IMG/VR virus record: IMGVR_UViG_3300034374_000881
Coordinates: 1 to 22,762 of that record
DNA length: 22,762 nt
Origin: a virus
Reading direction: 5' to 3' (one strand)
The position numbers and the translations under genes are program-made. Below the pieces are notes generated by a model. That model was not told where the DNA came from and searched no databases. It saw only the letters and a list, made by a program, of their open reading frames with translations. This document shows, one piece after another, positions 16,356-22,539 of this stretch. Each line of letters begins with the position of its first letter. Position 1 is the first letter of the stretch.

Positions 16356-16630
16356 TTCTTCTTCCTTCGAGCCGCTTCTACTCTTCTAGGCTTACCCGCC
16401 GGTTGGCCTAGACGTTTCTTTTGTGCGATACGCTTGCGCTTCTCCGACGTAGTCATCTCAGATGACGTTTTAGGTGTTTTGCTGGACACCCGTTTTGTCG
16501 GTCTGCAATACGGCGTACCGCGTTTTTCACCTTTCTTACGTCCGCAAGCTTTGCCTGTACGTACGTCTTTCCAGTCTTCCTTAAACCAGCGCTTGAGAGC
16601 GGCACCTTTTGCTGTCTTACGAACGGCCAC
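16352..16630 (-). CDS. DUF5872-like small basic protein
   Basis: A 92-residue protein starting at a GTG (16630-16628) that has GGGG upstream and overlaps the previous gene by 14 bases. The frame stays open further upstream, but that part is the shadow of the preceding gene. The motif LKRWFKEDWKDVRTGKACGR, then KKGEKRGTPYCRPTKRVS, is the signature I associate with DUF5872, found in phages and large DNA viruses. The C-terminus is Lys/Arg-rich. With its neighbour it makes a pair of domains often seen together. Molecular function unknown. Its stop overlaps the next start (ATGA). Confidence 0.6.
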   Translation of the reverse strand: MAVRKTAKGAALKRWFKEDWKDVRTGKACGRKKGEKRGTPYCRPTKRVSSKTPKTSSEMTTSEKRKRIAQKKRLGQPAGKPRRVEAARRKKK

Positions 16631-16805
16631 TCTTAGTACCCCAGTTCTTAGCGCCTTTCTTACGGCACTTAGCGATAGCGCCCGAGGCATAGGCGGATGG
16701 GAAGACCTTATACCGAGACTTGACCTTATTGTAGCAGGCATCCTTAACGGAGCCGCCCTTGGCCATGCCCTTCCTAATCTTACCCATGCCACGGCACTTC
16801 ATCAT
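16617..16805 (-). CDS. Small Cys/Lys protein, SRYKVFPSAYASG family
   Basis: A 62-residue protein when started at 16805, 1 base after the previous stop, with AAGAAG upstream; a longer frame begins inside the previous gene but has no advantage. It has the N-terminal module CRGMGKIRKGMAKGG and a distinct C-terminal segment VKSRYKVFPSAYASGAIAKC followed by RKKGAKNWG. The same kind of segment is known to me from environmental phages and giant viruses, without a known function. Its last 14 bases overlap the next gene's GTG start. Confidence 0.6.
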   Translation of the reverse strand: MMKCRGMGKIRKGMAKGGSVKDACYNKVKSRYKVFPSAYASGAIAKCRKKGAKNWGTKSGRS

Positions 16806-16806
16806 A

Positions 16807-17049
16807 TTACTTCTTCCTAAGCTTCGCCAGCGTCTGGGCAAAGCGCGCACGCTGGCCCATCTTGCCGGGAGCCTTAGCGGCCTTGGCCAACTTCTTAGCC
16901 GGAATCTTCTCGCCCTTCTTCACACCGAGGCTCTTGCGGAGCGAACCCGGCTTCTTGATGGCTTTGGAAATATCCAACTTGCCGCCCTTAGCCATACCCT
17001 TCGGCATTTTAGACTTCATCATCTTACCCATGCCACGGCAACCACGCAT
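16807..17049 (-). CDS. Very basic small protein with MAKGGK motif
   Basis: An 80-residue protein with Lys or Arg at roughly one residue in three. It opens MRGCRGMGKMMKSKMPKGMA, then KGGKLDISKAIKKPGSL, and ends ARFAQTLAKLRKK. The opening RGCRGMGK-KGMAKGG is repeated in the next gene (MKCRGMGKIRKGMAKGG), so the two genes share an N-terminal module. It starts 1 base after the previous stop. No known domain was recognised. Its composition resembles nucleic-acid-binding or virion internal peptides. Confidence 0.55.
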   Translation of the reverse strand: MRGCRGMGKMMKSKMPKGMAKGGKLDISKAIKKPGSLRKSLGVKKGEKIPAKKLAKAAKAPGKMGQRARFAQTLAKLRKK

Positions 17050-17050
17050 G

Positions 17051-17353
17051 TTAGACCATCCGACCCTTGGTCAGACCGCGCTTGGCGATACCACAACCCT
17101 TATGGTTAACCTTACCACCCTTGGCCATCTTGTGGACCTTACCGCCGCACTTCATGCCCCTAGGCATACGCTCACGCAGCTTCTTAAGGCTTTCTGCTTC
17201 CCGCTTTTGTTCGCGATTACCGCGTTCAACTGCACCCTTATCGAGTTCCTTCGACTTACGCTCCGCCTCTTTACGGTCAGCGTCGCGCTTTGCAGTGCGT
17301 TTTTCAAGGTCATCTATTTTCAGGGTGACCATTGGTCCACGTTTACCCGGCAT
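17051..17353 (-). CDS. Charged helical protein with KGGK tail module
   Basis: A 100-residue protein. Residues 10-65 are almost entirely Lys, Arg, Glu and Asp in a single long helix (coiled-coil-like), followed by MPRGMKCGGKVHKMAKGGKV and the end GCGIAKRGLTKGRMV. The last 35 residues match the tail of the protein at 17817-18131 in layout (KGG, HKMAKGG, G-x-GI, TKGxM). The start overlaps the holin-like gene by 11 bases, with AAGGA 7 bases before the ATG. Function unknown; a role in packing nucleic acid or in virion assembly is conjecture. Confidence 0.6.
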   Translation of the reverse strand: MPGKRGPMVTLKIDDLEKRTAKRDADRKEAERKSKELDKGAVERGNREQKREAESLKKLRERMPRGMKCGGKVHKMAKGGKVNHKGCGIAKRGLTKGRMV

Positions 17354-17537
17354 CGTTAGTATCCTTACCCAAAAGTTTTTGAACAGTACGTGTTTCGTAA
17401 ATACGAATCCCCGTCCATACGACGGTAAACAACGCGGCGGCAGCGGGGAGAAATTCAGCCAATGTACCTAACACCGTAGCTATAGAAAGCCCGTCCACTA
17501 CGTGCTTTACTGTTTCCGAAGGATGGATAACGCTCAT
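17343..17537 (-). CDS. Small membrane protein, holin candidate
   Basis: A 64-residue protein. A hydrophobic stretch covers residues about 14-46 (DGLSIATVLGTLAEFL, then PAAAALFTVVWTGIRIYE), giving one or two membrane helices, with a short charged tail RTVQKLLGKDTNDAG. Small size, membrane helices and a charged C-terminus are typical of phage holins, and the WxxIRIYET motif recalls holin-like proteins of podoviruses. No endolysin gene is in this window, which weakens the call. The next gene overlaps its end by 11 bases. Confidence 0.5.
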   Translation of the reverse strand: MSVIHPSETVKHVVDGLSIATVLGTLAEFLPAAAALFTVVWTGIRIYETRTVQKLLGKDTNDAG

Positions 17538-17538
17538 T

Positions 17539-17817
17539 TTAACAATCCCAAGCTCTAAGCGATTTATTAATCCGCGAGTTTGGGTCGCGGGCGGTTTTGG
17601 CCGAAGTTAGTTTCTTCTTCATGCCCTTCATGCGTTTGCAGAAGCTCTTACGTCGTGCCGCCGACTTGGGCGACTTTTTGGCCTGCGCCTTTTTTACCGG
17701 CGCTTTGAGGCCCGGCTTCCCCGGATTGGCACGGTTGTAGGAAGCGCGACCCTTTGCGTTGAGTCCGCCTTTAGGGTTCTTGCCCGCCTTACGTGTCCAT
17801 GCCGGAGACTTAGCCAT
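17539..17817 (-). CDS. Lys-rich phage protein, DUF6321-like
   Basis: A 92-residue, strongly basic protein beginning MAKSPAWTRKAGKNPKGGLN and continuing AKGRASYNRANPGKPGLKAP, then KSFCKRMKGMKKKLTSAKTA and RDPNSRINKSLRAWDC. This layout matches a small phage protein family that I recall as DUF6321, common in environmental phages; the name is from memory and unverified. No enzyme motif is present. The charge suggests contact with DNA or acidic virion proteins. Its start overlaps the previous stop (TAATG), and the next gene begins 1 base after its stop. Confidence 0.6.
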   Translation of the reverse strand: MAKSPAWTRKAGKNPKGGLNAKGRASYNRANPGKPGLKAPVKKAQAKKSPKSAARRKSFCKRMKGMKKKLTSAKTARDPNSRINKSLRAWDC

Positions 17818-18131
17818 TATCTCATTTTCCCCTTGGTGTGGCCCTGACGGCAGATACCGTCGCCACGGCGGCAGCTTACTTTACCGCCCTTAGCCATCTT
17901 CTTGACCTTACCGCCCTTGCGCATGGTAGGTTCAGCGCCAGCCGTCATTCCGCCTTCCGGCTCACCCGGTTTTTTCTTCTTTTTCTTGCGGAGAGCTTTA
18001 TGGGCCGCCATACCAGCTAAGCCGAAGCCGCCGTACTTCGCGATATCGCCGAGGCCAATTTTGCCGCTTGCGAGACCGTATCCGAGGCCGCCGCCAAGAA
18101 CGCCCGCCATTGCTTTACCGACTTTACCCAT
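17817..18131 (-). CDS. Basic glycine-rich protein with KGGK tail module
   Basis: A 104-residue protein. Residues 1-46 are Gly/Ala-rich and hydrophobic (GVLGGGLGYGLASG, FGLAGMAAHKA), like a glycine-zipper membrane or packing segment. They are followed by a run of six Lys and a Gly/Pro linker. The C-terminal part has MRKGGKVKKMAKGGKV, a paired-Cys segment CRRGDGIC and the end QGHTKGKMR. That tail is related to the end of the protein encoded at 17051-17353. The start overlaps the glycosyltransferase stop and its own stop overlaps the next start, so translation is coupled. Function unknown. Confidence 0.6.
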   Translation of the reverse strand: MGKVGKAMAGVLGGGLGYGLASGKIGLGDIAKYGGFGLAGMAAHKALRKKKKKKPGEPEGGMTAGAEPTMRKGGKVKKMAKGGKVSCRRGDGICRQGHTKGKMR

Positions 18132-18865
18132 TAAACTAGTCCTTCTTCATGATCTACCATGGGATATAGCACATCTTCGCCGAAATTACCGACATATTCT
18201 TGCACACCCATGTGGCCTAAAGTAATTGTTGGATCGATCCAGACTTCATAGCCTGCTTCTCTTGCGCGATCACAGAATAGAAAGTCTTCGCCGATGTAAC
18301 CCTCAGGGGTTACTTTGAAATCAAACACAGCGTTAAGCTGCTTATCTGCACGTTGATCGTAGTATCCCCACTCCGGGTGAGCGCCAACCAGATCAGTAAA
18401 TACGTTGCGGTTAACCCACATGAAGGCCGTAGCCACACGCTCAGCGCGAACTAGCCCCATACCGTTCATGGTAATATGGCCGTTCTCATCTTGGTCTAGG
18501 TCGGTGATATAGCGCAGTTTCTCGTCGCGCACACGGGGAGGCGCAGCCACGATACCCTTGTCCGGGTCAGAACCCCAAGCCATCAAACGCAGAATAGCAT
18601 CTGGCTCGAAGTTGATGTCGCTATCAATAAAAAGAAGTTCAGTGCACTCAGAGTCAAGGAAGTCACGAACAAGTAGGTTGCGGGCACGCGAAACCACGGA
18701 ACAGCCGCAGATACTTCCGATCTGCAAACTAATCCCGTGGCGAGGCGCGGCCTGTGCAAAACGAGCAAGCGATACGGCCAACTTCAAGGATACCTTAAAG
18801 TCGTACGCGGGAAGCGCGATAAATATACTACGGCCCGCTAGATCGAAGCCCTGTTCGTTTTGCAT
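18131..18865 (-). CDS. Glycosyltransferase, GT-A fold (family 2-like)
   Basis: A 244-residue predicted nucleotide-sugar-dependent transferase. Visible signs are an N-terminal beta strand with IFIALPAYD (14-22), SRARNLLVRDFL (59-70), the metal-binding DSD within LLFIDSDINFEPDAI (81-83), a mid-domain GMGLVRAERVATAFMWVNR (acceptor region), and a C-terminal GEDFLFCDRAREAGYEVWID (192-211) with the probable catalytic acid, then a histidine in LGHMG (218). These match the order of GT-A enzymes. No membrane span is seen, so it should act in the cytoplasm. The gene starts 3 bases after the previous stop, and its stop overlaps the next start (TAATG). Phage enzymes of this sort can modify virion proteins, DNA or host surface sugars; its acceptor cannot be told here. 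Confidence 0.75.
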   Translation of the reverse strand: MQNEQGFDLAGRSIFIALPAYDFKVSLKLAVSLARFAQAAPRHGISLQIGSICGCSVVSRARNLLVRDFLDSECTELLFIDSDINFEPDAILRLMAWGSDPDKGIVAAPPRVRDEKLRYITDLDQDENGHITMNGMGLVRAERVATAFMWVNRNVFTDLVGAHPEWGYYDQRADKQLNAVFDFKVTPEGYIGEDFLFCDRAREAGYEVWIDPTITLGHMGVQEYVGNFGEDVLYPMVDHEEGLV

Positions 18866-18868
18866 AAA

Positions 18869-19177
18869 TCACCCATAAAATACGACTACTGACGCTGTGT
18901 TAGTAATCGTACCATATAGGCCCGTCTTTGCAAGAATACCTTGGTCTGGAATGACGACATCGTAAGCACCGCCATTCGCAACCGTCGGTGTATTAATGGT
19001 AAGCAGCGTGCTGCCCCCACTTCCATCCTTAAGGACCACCGAGCCAGCGCTAGCGCCGCACTCAATGTGGAGACCTTTGATACGTACTCGACCGAGGTCG
19101 TTATTCGCCTGATCTTTGAAGCTTGCCGTACCGGCCCCTAGGGGCTTGGTGGCGAGAACGTCTGTTTGCTGAGCCAT
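18869..19177 (-). CDS. Small beta-rich conserved hypothetical protein
   Basis: A 102-residue protein with many short beta-prone segments (RVRIKGLHIECGAS, GSVVLKDGSGGSTLLTIN, YDVVIPDQGILA) ending in VVVFYG. There is no signal peptide or membrane span. A strong AGGAGGG site 8 bases before the ATG suggests high expression, as for a structural protein. It lies between the 77-residue protein and the glycosyltransferase. I do not recognise a named family; a small virion or decoration protein is plausible from composition and neighbourhood. Confidence 0.5.
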   Translation of the reverse strand: MAQQTDVLATKPLGAGTASFKDQANNDLGRVRIKGLHIECGASAGSVVLKDGSGGSTLLTINTPTVANGGAYDVVIPDQGILAKTGLYGTITNTASVVVFYG

Positions 19178-19192
19178 AGGAAGACCCTCCTA

Positions 19193-19426
19193 TTAAGCAG
19201 CAGTTGTAACGTTAGTCCAAGTAGTACCGCCGTCAGTGTTGATGTAAGCACGTGTGCTTGTGCTCGAACCATCCGAACGCAAATAGAGCGAACCTTGGGC
19301 AGCCGAAATGGTCGGAGCGCCGCTTCCCGAGTAGATGCCGGGGGTAGCAGAAGTTACAGAACCGCTTGCACCAACAAGCATACCGTTTTCTGAAGCGACG
19401 GGACCTGAAAAAGTAGTCTGAGCCAT
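19193..19426 (-). CDS. Small phage structural-like protein with LYLRSDG motif
   Basis: A 77-residue protein rich in Ser, Gly and Thr. It contains GSLYLRSDGSSTSTRAYINT and ends DGGTTWTNVTTAA, a pattern seen in phage fibre and head-surface proteins. The frame extends 8 codons further upstream to an earlier ATG, but the start at MAQTTF is preferred because GGAG lies 8 bases before it and the extension has no such site. It is the first gene after the capsid terminator. Its neighbour 15 bases downstream also starts MAQ and is of similar beta-rich type. Exact role unknown. Confidence 0.55.
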   Translation of the reverse strand: MAQTTFSGPVASENGMLVGASGSVTSATPGIYSGSGAPTISAAQGSLYLRSDGSSTSTRAYINTDGGTTWTNVTTAA

Positions 19427-19440
19427 TATAAATACTCCGT

Positions 19441-19496
19441 GTAGTAGCACATCCTCGTACCGTCTCTACTACGTCTGCTAGGCCAGTCGGTACGAG
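19441..19496 (-). promoter_or_regulatory. Interleaved inverted repeats, possible leader RNA pseudoknot
   Basis: Two inverted repeats interleave. CTCGTACCG (19454-19462 on the plus strand) pairs with CGGTACGAG (19488-19496), and GTAGTAG (19441-19447) pairs with CTACTAC (19466-19472). In the minus-strand transcript the arm order is stem 1, stem 2, stem 1, stem 2, the topology of an H-type pseudoknot with loops of 15, 3 and 6 bases. It ends just before the ACGGAG ribosome-binding site of the next gene (start codon ends at 19426). Structure and function are inference; either repeat alone could be chance. Confidence 0.35.
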
Positions 19497-19517
19497 TTAT
19501 TTACCTAGTAGTTAAGC

Positions 19518-19537
19518 TTTACCACTTATGTGGTAAA
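19518..19537. promoter_or_regulatory. 20-base dyad/hairpin after the terminator
   Basis: Arms TTTACCAC and GTGGTAAA (19518-19525 and 19530-19537) are perfectly complementary around a 4-base centre. The dyad overlaps the end of the terminator T-run. It could be an operator-like DNA site, an RNA hairpin for mRNA processing, or part of a composite terminator. No -35/-10 pair could be placed convincingly beside it. Confidence 0.4.
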
Positions 19538-19566
19538 AAAGAAAGGGGAGGAACTTAATCCTCCCC
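19535..19566 (-). terminator. Rho-independent terminator after the capsid gene
   Basis: Read on the minus strand, an 8-bp perfect stem GGGGAGGA/TCCTCCCC (19566-19559 with 19552-19545) closes a 6-base loop and is followed by TTTCTTTTTT (19544-19535). It lies 15 bases after the capsid stop codon. This is a textbook intrinsic terminator and the only strong one seen in the window. It would end or attenuate transcription of the head genes before the downstream neck and tail genes. Confidence 0.85.
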
Positions 19567-19581
19567 TTCCCCCCTGTTTCC

Positions 19582-20493
19582 TTAGGCAGCGCCTTCGGAA
19601 CCGTACATGCCCAGTGGGTCGCTCCAGCCAAAGCTGTAACGCTCACGAGCCTTATAACGTACGTTACCGGTGTCGAAGTCACCGTCCATGCCCGTAGCCA
19701 TCGGCGTACGAACAAAGTGCTTCAGACCGTTAGGTACGTCGGTCGTCAGGAACCACGCATCTGAGTCGGTGAGGAAGTGGTTAACTGTGTAACCCTCCGG
19801 AATCGCACCGTTTGACTTGATTGCGTTGATGTCGTTGTCAGCAGTGCCAACACGAAGTTCCGTTTCAAGCAGGCGAGTCGCAACGAACTGAAGGTCCGAA
19901 GGAATAACCAGCTTGCGAGGCTTAGCTGCAATCAAGAGACCGCGCTCGTCTGTCCATCCAGCAATTTGGATAACAGCAGCTTCAAGCGAAGTTTCGTTGA
20001 GGTCAGCAGCGACCGACGGAATGTTTGAGTTCGTGCCACCTGAGACCAGTGGGTGTGAAGCCGAGAACAGTGGTACGCCATCGCCGCCGACAAAATCGGA
20101 ATCGAAGCCGTTGTTCAGGACCGCAGCAGCCTTAGTCTGCTTGGTGTACGACATCGCACGGGCAAGCGCCTTAGTATAACGAGCCGAGAGGCTGTCATAC
20201 AGGTTGTCTTCAATCGCTTCTTCCGTGAGCGAGAACCCGAGGGCAATCGTTTCGTGGTTGTAGCGAGCAGTGAAGACTTCCTGAGCGTTGTCGTAGGAAA
20301 TCGCCGAACCTTCGTTCTTAACCGGAGCAGCCGAGAAGCCCGACAGCTTGGTTTCTTCTTCGAAGCTACGCTCTGAAGATTCAGTTTCGAAGATTTCCTT
20401 GTGCTCTTCGCCGTAACGCGAATACTCAAGACCGAACAGGGCGTTCAGTCCCGGCAGAAGCTCCTTGAGGAGTTGTGCGCGTGAAATTGCCAT
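19582..20493 (-). CDS. Major capsid protein, Mu gpT-like (HK97 fold)
   Basis: A 303-residue protein. Features of the Mu gpT-like major head family are visible: an N-terminal region with EYSRYGEEHKEIFETESSE, the segment ARYNHETIALGFSLTEEAIE (about 75-94), LFSASHPLVSGG (about 142-153), a stretch on surface domains PRKLVIPSDLQF, and a C-terminal YKARERYSFGWSDP. Length is normal for this group, and no separate prohead protease or delta domain is evident here. A very strong AAGGAGA site precedes the ATG by about 7 bases, as expected for the most abundant virion protein, and a perfect-stem terminator follows the stop. The order GroES-like, scaffold-like, decoration-like, capsid supports the call. 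Confidence 0.82.
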   Translation of the reverse strand: MAISRAQLLKELLPGLNALFGLEYSRYGEEHKEIFETESSERSFEEETKLSGFSAAPVKNEGSAISYDNAQEVFTARYNHETIALGFSLTEEAIEDNLYDSLSARYTKALARAMSYTKQTKAAAVLNNGFDSDFVGGDGVPLFSASHPLVSGGTNSNIPSVAADLNETSLEAAVIQIAGWTDERGLLIAAKPRKLVIPSDLQFVATRLLETELRVGTADNDINAIKSNGAIPEGYTVNHFLTDSDAWFLTTDVPNGLKHFVRTPMATGMDGDFDTGNVRYKARERYSFGWSDPLGMYGSEGAA

Positions 20494-20505
20494 TGTTCAG
20501 TCTCC

Positions 20506-21105
20506 TTATACGCCAGTAGCGTTGTTGTACTGGTGCATACCGGCATTCCACTTGACGATAACTTCGGTGTAAGAACCGGGGTTACCAGCAGTGTGGGTTT
20601 CAGGCACGACATCAATGATACGCACTGGGAACGTTGCATCCGTGCCAGTGGTGTCGTCGATAGCGACCTTAGAGTTGCCGGTGGCAGTGTTGCCAGCGTT
20701 CTGAGTAAGCACAGCGTTGTTACCAACCGCAGTGCGGTTTACGTAGCCAATAGTCGTGCCCGACGAAGTAACCGCGACTTTGTAGAGTGCGTCAGGGTCA
20801 TCAGATACGACTGCATTGATGTCTGAAGCGACTACATCGCCGGGGTAGTATTGACGGAAAGTCTTTCCGAAGGTTGCGTCTGTGTAAGAACAACCCATGA
20901 AAACACCAACCGGAGTTGCGGCGTCAGTACCAGTGTCTTTCGACAGAGTTCCGTCCGAATTGAGCTTAACCACGTCGCCAAAGAAAATAGCTGTAGCTGA
21001 ACCCGAGTCGATTGGAATCTGGCGAGTAGCACCGGCAAACACCTGTCCACCGATCAAGTTGACCGGCAGAAGCCCGTAAGGGGCGTCTACAGAAGGATAT
21101 GCCAT
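20506..21105 (-). CDS. Putative head decoration or minor capsid protein
   Basis: A 199-residue Ala/Gly/Thr/Val-rich, beta-type protein with a characteristic start region (PYGLLPVNLIGGQVFAGATR) followed by GDVVKLNSDGTLSK and GVFMGCSYT, and no membrane segment. It directly precedes the major capsid gene, 12 bases away, where decoration or head-stabilising proteins often lie. AGGAGC stands about 8 bases before the ATG. The segmented beta pattern (exterior, value, condition) resembles capsid-decoration proteins, but no diagnostic motif proves it. It could equally be another head-surface protein. Confidence 0.5.
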   Translation of the reverse strand: MAYPSVDAPYGLLPVNLIGGQVFAGATRQIPIDSGSATAIFFGDVVKLNSDGTLSKDTGTDAATPVGVFMGCSYTDATFGKTFRQYYPGDVVASDINAVVSDDPDALYKVAVTSSGTTIGYVNRTAVGNNAVLTQNAGNTATGNSKVAIDDTTGTDATFPVRIIDVVPETHTAGNPGSYTEVIVKWNAGMHQYNNATGV

Positions 21106-21122
21106 ATTAATAAGCTCCTAGC

Positions 21123-21572
21123 TTATCTGCCTTTGCCAAATGATGTCGTTGAGCGTTTCTCGTTAAAGAGCGGCATCCGGACATCGTTCTCTCGCATGAA
21201 GTTGTTGTCTACGGAATCCATCTGGGCTTTGTTCTTGCCGGAGAAATAATCCCGGCGTTGATCCATGAACTCAGTCGGAATCTTACAGAGCAACAATCCT
21301 GCGACTTCGATGTTGTCCTTGAAACGGCTGTTCTCATCTCGCAGCAGCTCAAACTTGGGCTGCTCTTCGATTCGAACCGGCTCCCACCCTTCGCGCATCT
21401 TTCTAGATACGTTCTGAGCGTCGGCCTTCCCCAAAGATGAAACTCGAATCCACCGATAGGAGTATCCGGGTTCACGATCTGGCTCGGGCAAAGTAGATGC
21501 CGGTTGCCAGCTTTTGGGACGTTCCCGCGTAGCGCGAGTTTCAGTTTCACGTGAAATTCTAGTCTGTGTCAT
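21123..21572 (-). CDS. Conserved hypothetical phage head-module protein
   Basis: A 149-residue soluble protein with no recognised catalytic motif. The first 35 residues are Arg- and Thr-rich and probably disordered. A compact middle part includes YRWIRVSSLGKADAQNVSRK, REGWEPV and VAGLLLCKIPTEF, followed by a helix and a tail ending SFGKGR. It starts 4 bases after the scaffold-like gene, with an AGGGAAG-type Shine-Dalgarno site inside the end of that gene, so the two are probably co-translated. Proteins of this kind occur between scaffold and capsid genes in environmental phages. A minor head or assembly role is an inference from position only. Confidence 0.5.
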   Translation of the reverse strand: MTQTRISRETETRATRERPKSWQPASTLPEPDREPGYSYRWIRVSSLGKADAQNVSRKMREGWEPVRIEEQPKFELLRDENSRFKDNIEVAGLLLCKIPTEFMDQRRDYFSGKNKAQMDSVDNNFMRENDVRMPLFNEKRSTTSFGKGR

Positions 21573-21576
21573 GTCG

Positions 21577-22530
21577 TTACTTCCCTACCTTCATAAGTTC
21601 CTTAGCGTATTGCTCAGGGGTCAAACCCAACTTTCTAGCGATTGCCAGTTGAGATTGTTTGAGCACGATCTTTTTGGGGGACCGGCTGCGTGAGGCAGAA
21701 GCGACGACAGGAGCAGGCTTGGCTGCACGTGTTCCCGTTTCAAGTGCTTCCCCGAAATATTCAGGAAAGCGACGACGCATCGTTTTGTCGATAGCGTCCC
21801 AGTATTCGTCGGTGCCCGCGTATTGTGGGCCACGTTCTCTAACGAGCTTCTGGTGAAGCCCAAGTGCAGACGCAGTCATCTCGTCATCTGAACCCCACCA
21901 ACTATTACGCTCTTGCCACGCAATAGTTTTCTGGTCCAATTGAGGTTGCTGTACCTGTTGTGGCGATTCTACCTCTTGTTCCGGCTGTTGTAAAGTCGGT
22001 TGGTAGTTATTTATTTGTTGCATTTTATAAGAAGCAGAATTCAGCATTTCTTGAGCTTCAAGAACTTTGTCTGTGTCGCCCGCTTCATATGCTTCACGGT
22101 AAGCCCGTTTTGCTGCTTCTTGTTCATACTCAGCAGCTTTGCGGTAAGTCTCCAACAAGTCCTGCTCGCCCTTAGACAGGGTCTGCTTCAACCTGCGGTT
22201 TTCTTCCAGCAGTTTCTGCGTAGCGGCAACGGCTTCACGCTGCTCACGTAGAACGCGCTCTTTCTCACGGCGCTCGTCATGCCAGACCTTCTTCATCTGC
22301 TTGAGGCGGGTCTTGACCTTATCCGAGTACTCATCGAGTTCGTCAGCTTCGAGTTCTTCTACGATCTCCTTCGGCATAGGCTCGCGCCCACGGTCTTCCT
22401 CTGGAGTATCGTCTTCGATCTCGACTTCCGGGGCATCGACTTCCTGCTCCTGCTCTTCGATTTCGATTTCAGTATCGACCTCGGGCTGGTTGCCCGGCTT
22501 AAATTCTTCCATGTGTTCTTCTTGGGCCAT
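21577..22530 (-). CDS. Scaffold-like acidic coiled-coil head assembly protein
   Basis: A 317-residue protein with three zones. Residues 1-65 are very rich in Glu and Asp. Residues about 68-175 are charged heptad-like helix expected to form a coiled coil. A Gln/Pro-rich linker (about 176-200) leads to a conserved-looking region (about 205-265) with WQERNSWW, DEMTA and RFPEYF, and a basic C-terminal helix (280-317) ending in LTPEQYAKELMKVGK. Phage scaffolding proteins are typically acidic, helical and carry a basic C-terminal capsid-binding helix. The gene lies just upstream of the capsid genes, as scaffolds usually do. AGGAGGCG sits 4 bases before the ATG, supporting this start. No protease motif was recognised. 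The role is inferred from composition and position. Confidence 0.6.
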   Translation of the reverse strand: MAQEEHMEEFKPGNQPEVDTEIEIEEQEQEVDAPEVEIEDDTPEEDRGREPMPKEIVEELEADELDEYSDKVKTRLKQMKKVWHDERREKERVLREQREAVAATQKLLEENRRLKQTLSKGEQDLLETYRKAAEYEQEAAKRAYREAYEAGDTDKVLEAQEMLNSASYKMQQINNYQPTLQQPEQEVESPQQVQQPQLDQKTIAWQERNSWWGSDDEMTASALGLHQKLVRERGPQYAGTDEYWDAIDKTMRRRFPEYFGEALETGTRAAKPAPVVASASRSRSPKKIVLKQSQLAIARKLGLTPEQYAKELMKVGK

Positions 22531-22539
22531 CTTCGCCTC

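Noticed and set aside
16631-16792. Extended start for the DUF5872-like gene inside the previous gene
   Set aside because: The extra residues are a frame-shifted shadow of the preceding gene; the GTG at 16630 has a ribosome site and fits the motif start.
19424-19429. TATAAT on the minus strand as a -10 promoter element
   Set aside because: It overlaps the ATG of the 77-residue gene and no -35 element stands about 17 bases upstream; probably chance.
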